Positions 23,252 through 23,303 of a DNA stretch of 23,303 nt are shown here, piece after piece (the stretch's first letter is position 1; every line of letters starts with the position of its first letter). The DNA comes from UBA2266 sp964406945. Lineage in GTDB: Bacteria > Planctomycetota > Phycisphaerae > Sedimentisphaerales > Anaerobacaceae. The position numbers and the translations under genes are program-made. The notes below the pieces were generated by a model. It was not told where the DNA came from. It did not search any database and worked only from the letters and a program-made list of their open reading frames with translations. The stretch spans positions 1-23,303 of the forward strand of contig CAYOTO010000049.1 in the NCBI GenBank assembly GCA_964406945.1, given 5' to 3'.

Positions 23252-23303
23252 CTACTGTCCCGTTAAGGATTAGGTAGATTGCTGTAAGTAGTGTAATATC
23301 ATA

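Overview
The window most likely comes from a member of the Planctomycetota, probably Phycisphaerae/Sedimentisphaerales-like. This is inferred from two Tat-exported sulfatases, a dockerin-bearing secreted protein, a secreted ThuA-domain protein, a very large secreted metzincin-type protease, a GH27 alpha-galactosidase and long intergenic spacers with decayed genes. No rRNA or tRNA gene and no CRISPR array was seen. Where promoters can be recognised they look like the standard TTGACA/TATAAT type.

Layout. 1-740: intergenic DNA with short repeats and a possible TPR remnant. 740-2614: a coiled-coil membrane protein (minus) and a fumarylacetoacetate-hydrolase-family enzyme (plus), in a stretch where the plus strand is strikingly C-rich whatever the gene direction. 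2759-3873: two near-identical cold-shock genes (minus) separated by the decayed remains of a group II intron that begins just behind the terminator of the upstream csp gene. 3874-4779: about 900 bp without a convincing gene but with an orphan terminator and a strong hairpin. 4780-10313 (all minus): sulfatase, a family of three tandem secreted proteins (one truncated), and a second sulfatase with HEAT repeats. 10540-13527 (plus): GH27 alpha-galactosidase with NPCBM domain, then tyrosyl-tRNA synthetase. 13545-14918 (minus): secreted metallophosphoesterase. 15072-15993 (plus): two small genes that both look leaderless. 16119-18968 (minus): secreted zinc protease. 19273-19990 (minus): a graveyard where the two ends of a heparinase II/III gene and the tail of a ygbA-like gene are spliced together by deletions. 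20012-22171 (minus): rhodanese-TSP3-dockerin protein, a small coiled-coil protein and a ThuA-family protein. 22285-23251 (minus): a frameshifted exported protein and a gene cut off at its 5' end close to the window edge.

How they work together. Sulfatases, GH27, heparinase remnant, ThuA protein and secreted phosphoesterase point to a life style of degrading sulfated polysaccharides outside the cytoplasm; the divergent sulfatase/alpha-galactosidase pair (10313/10540) is the most likely functional unit. tyrS and the csp genes are housekeeping. I found no convincing new defence or mobile system. The most interesting items are the intron remnant between the csp genes, the three-part pseudogene fusion, the tandem secreted family, and the adjacent putative leaderless genes.
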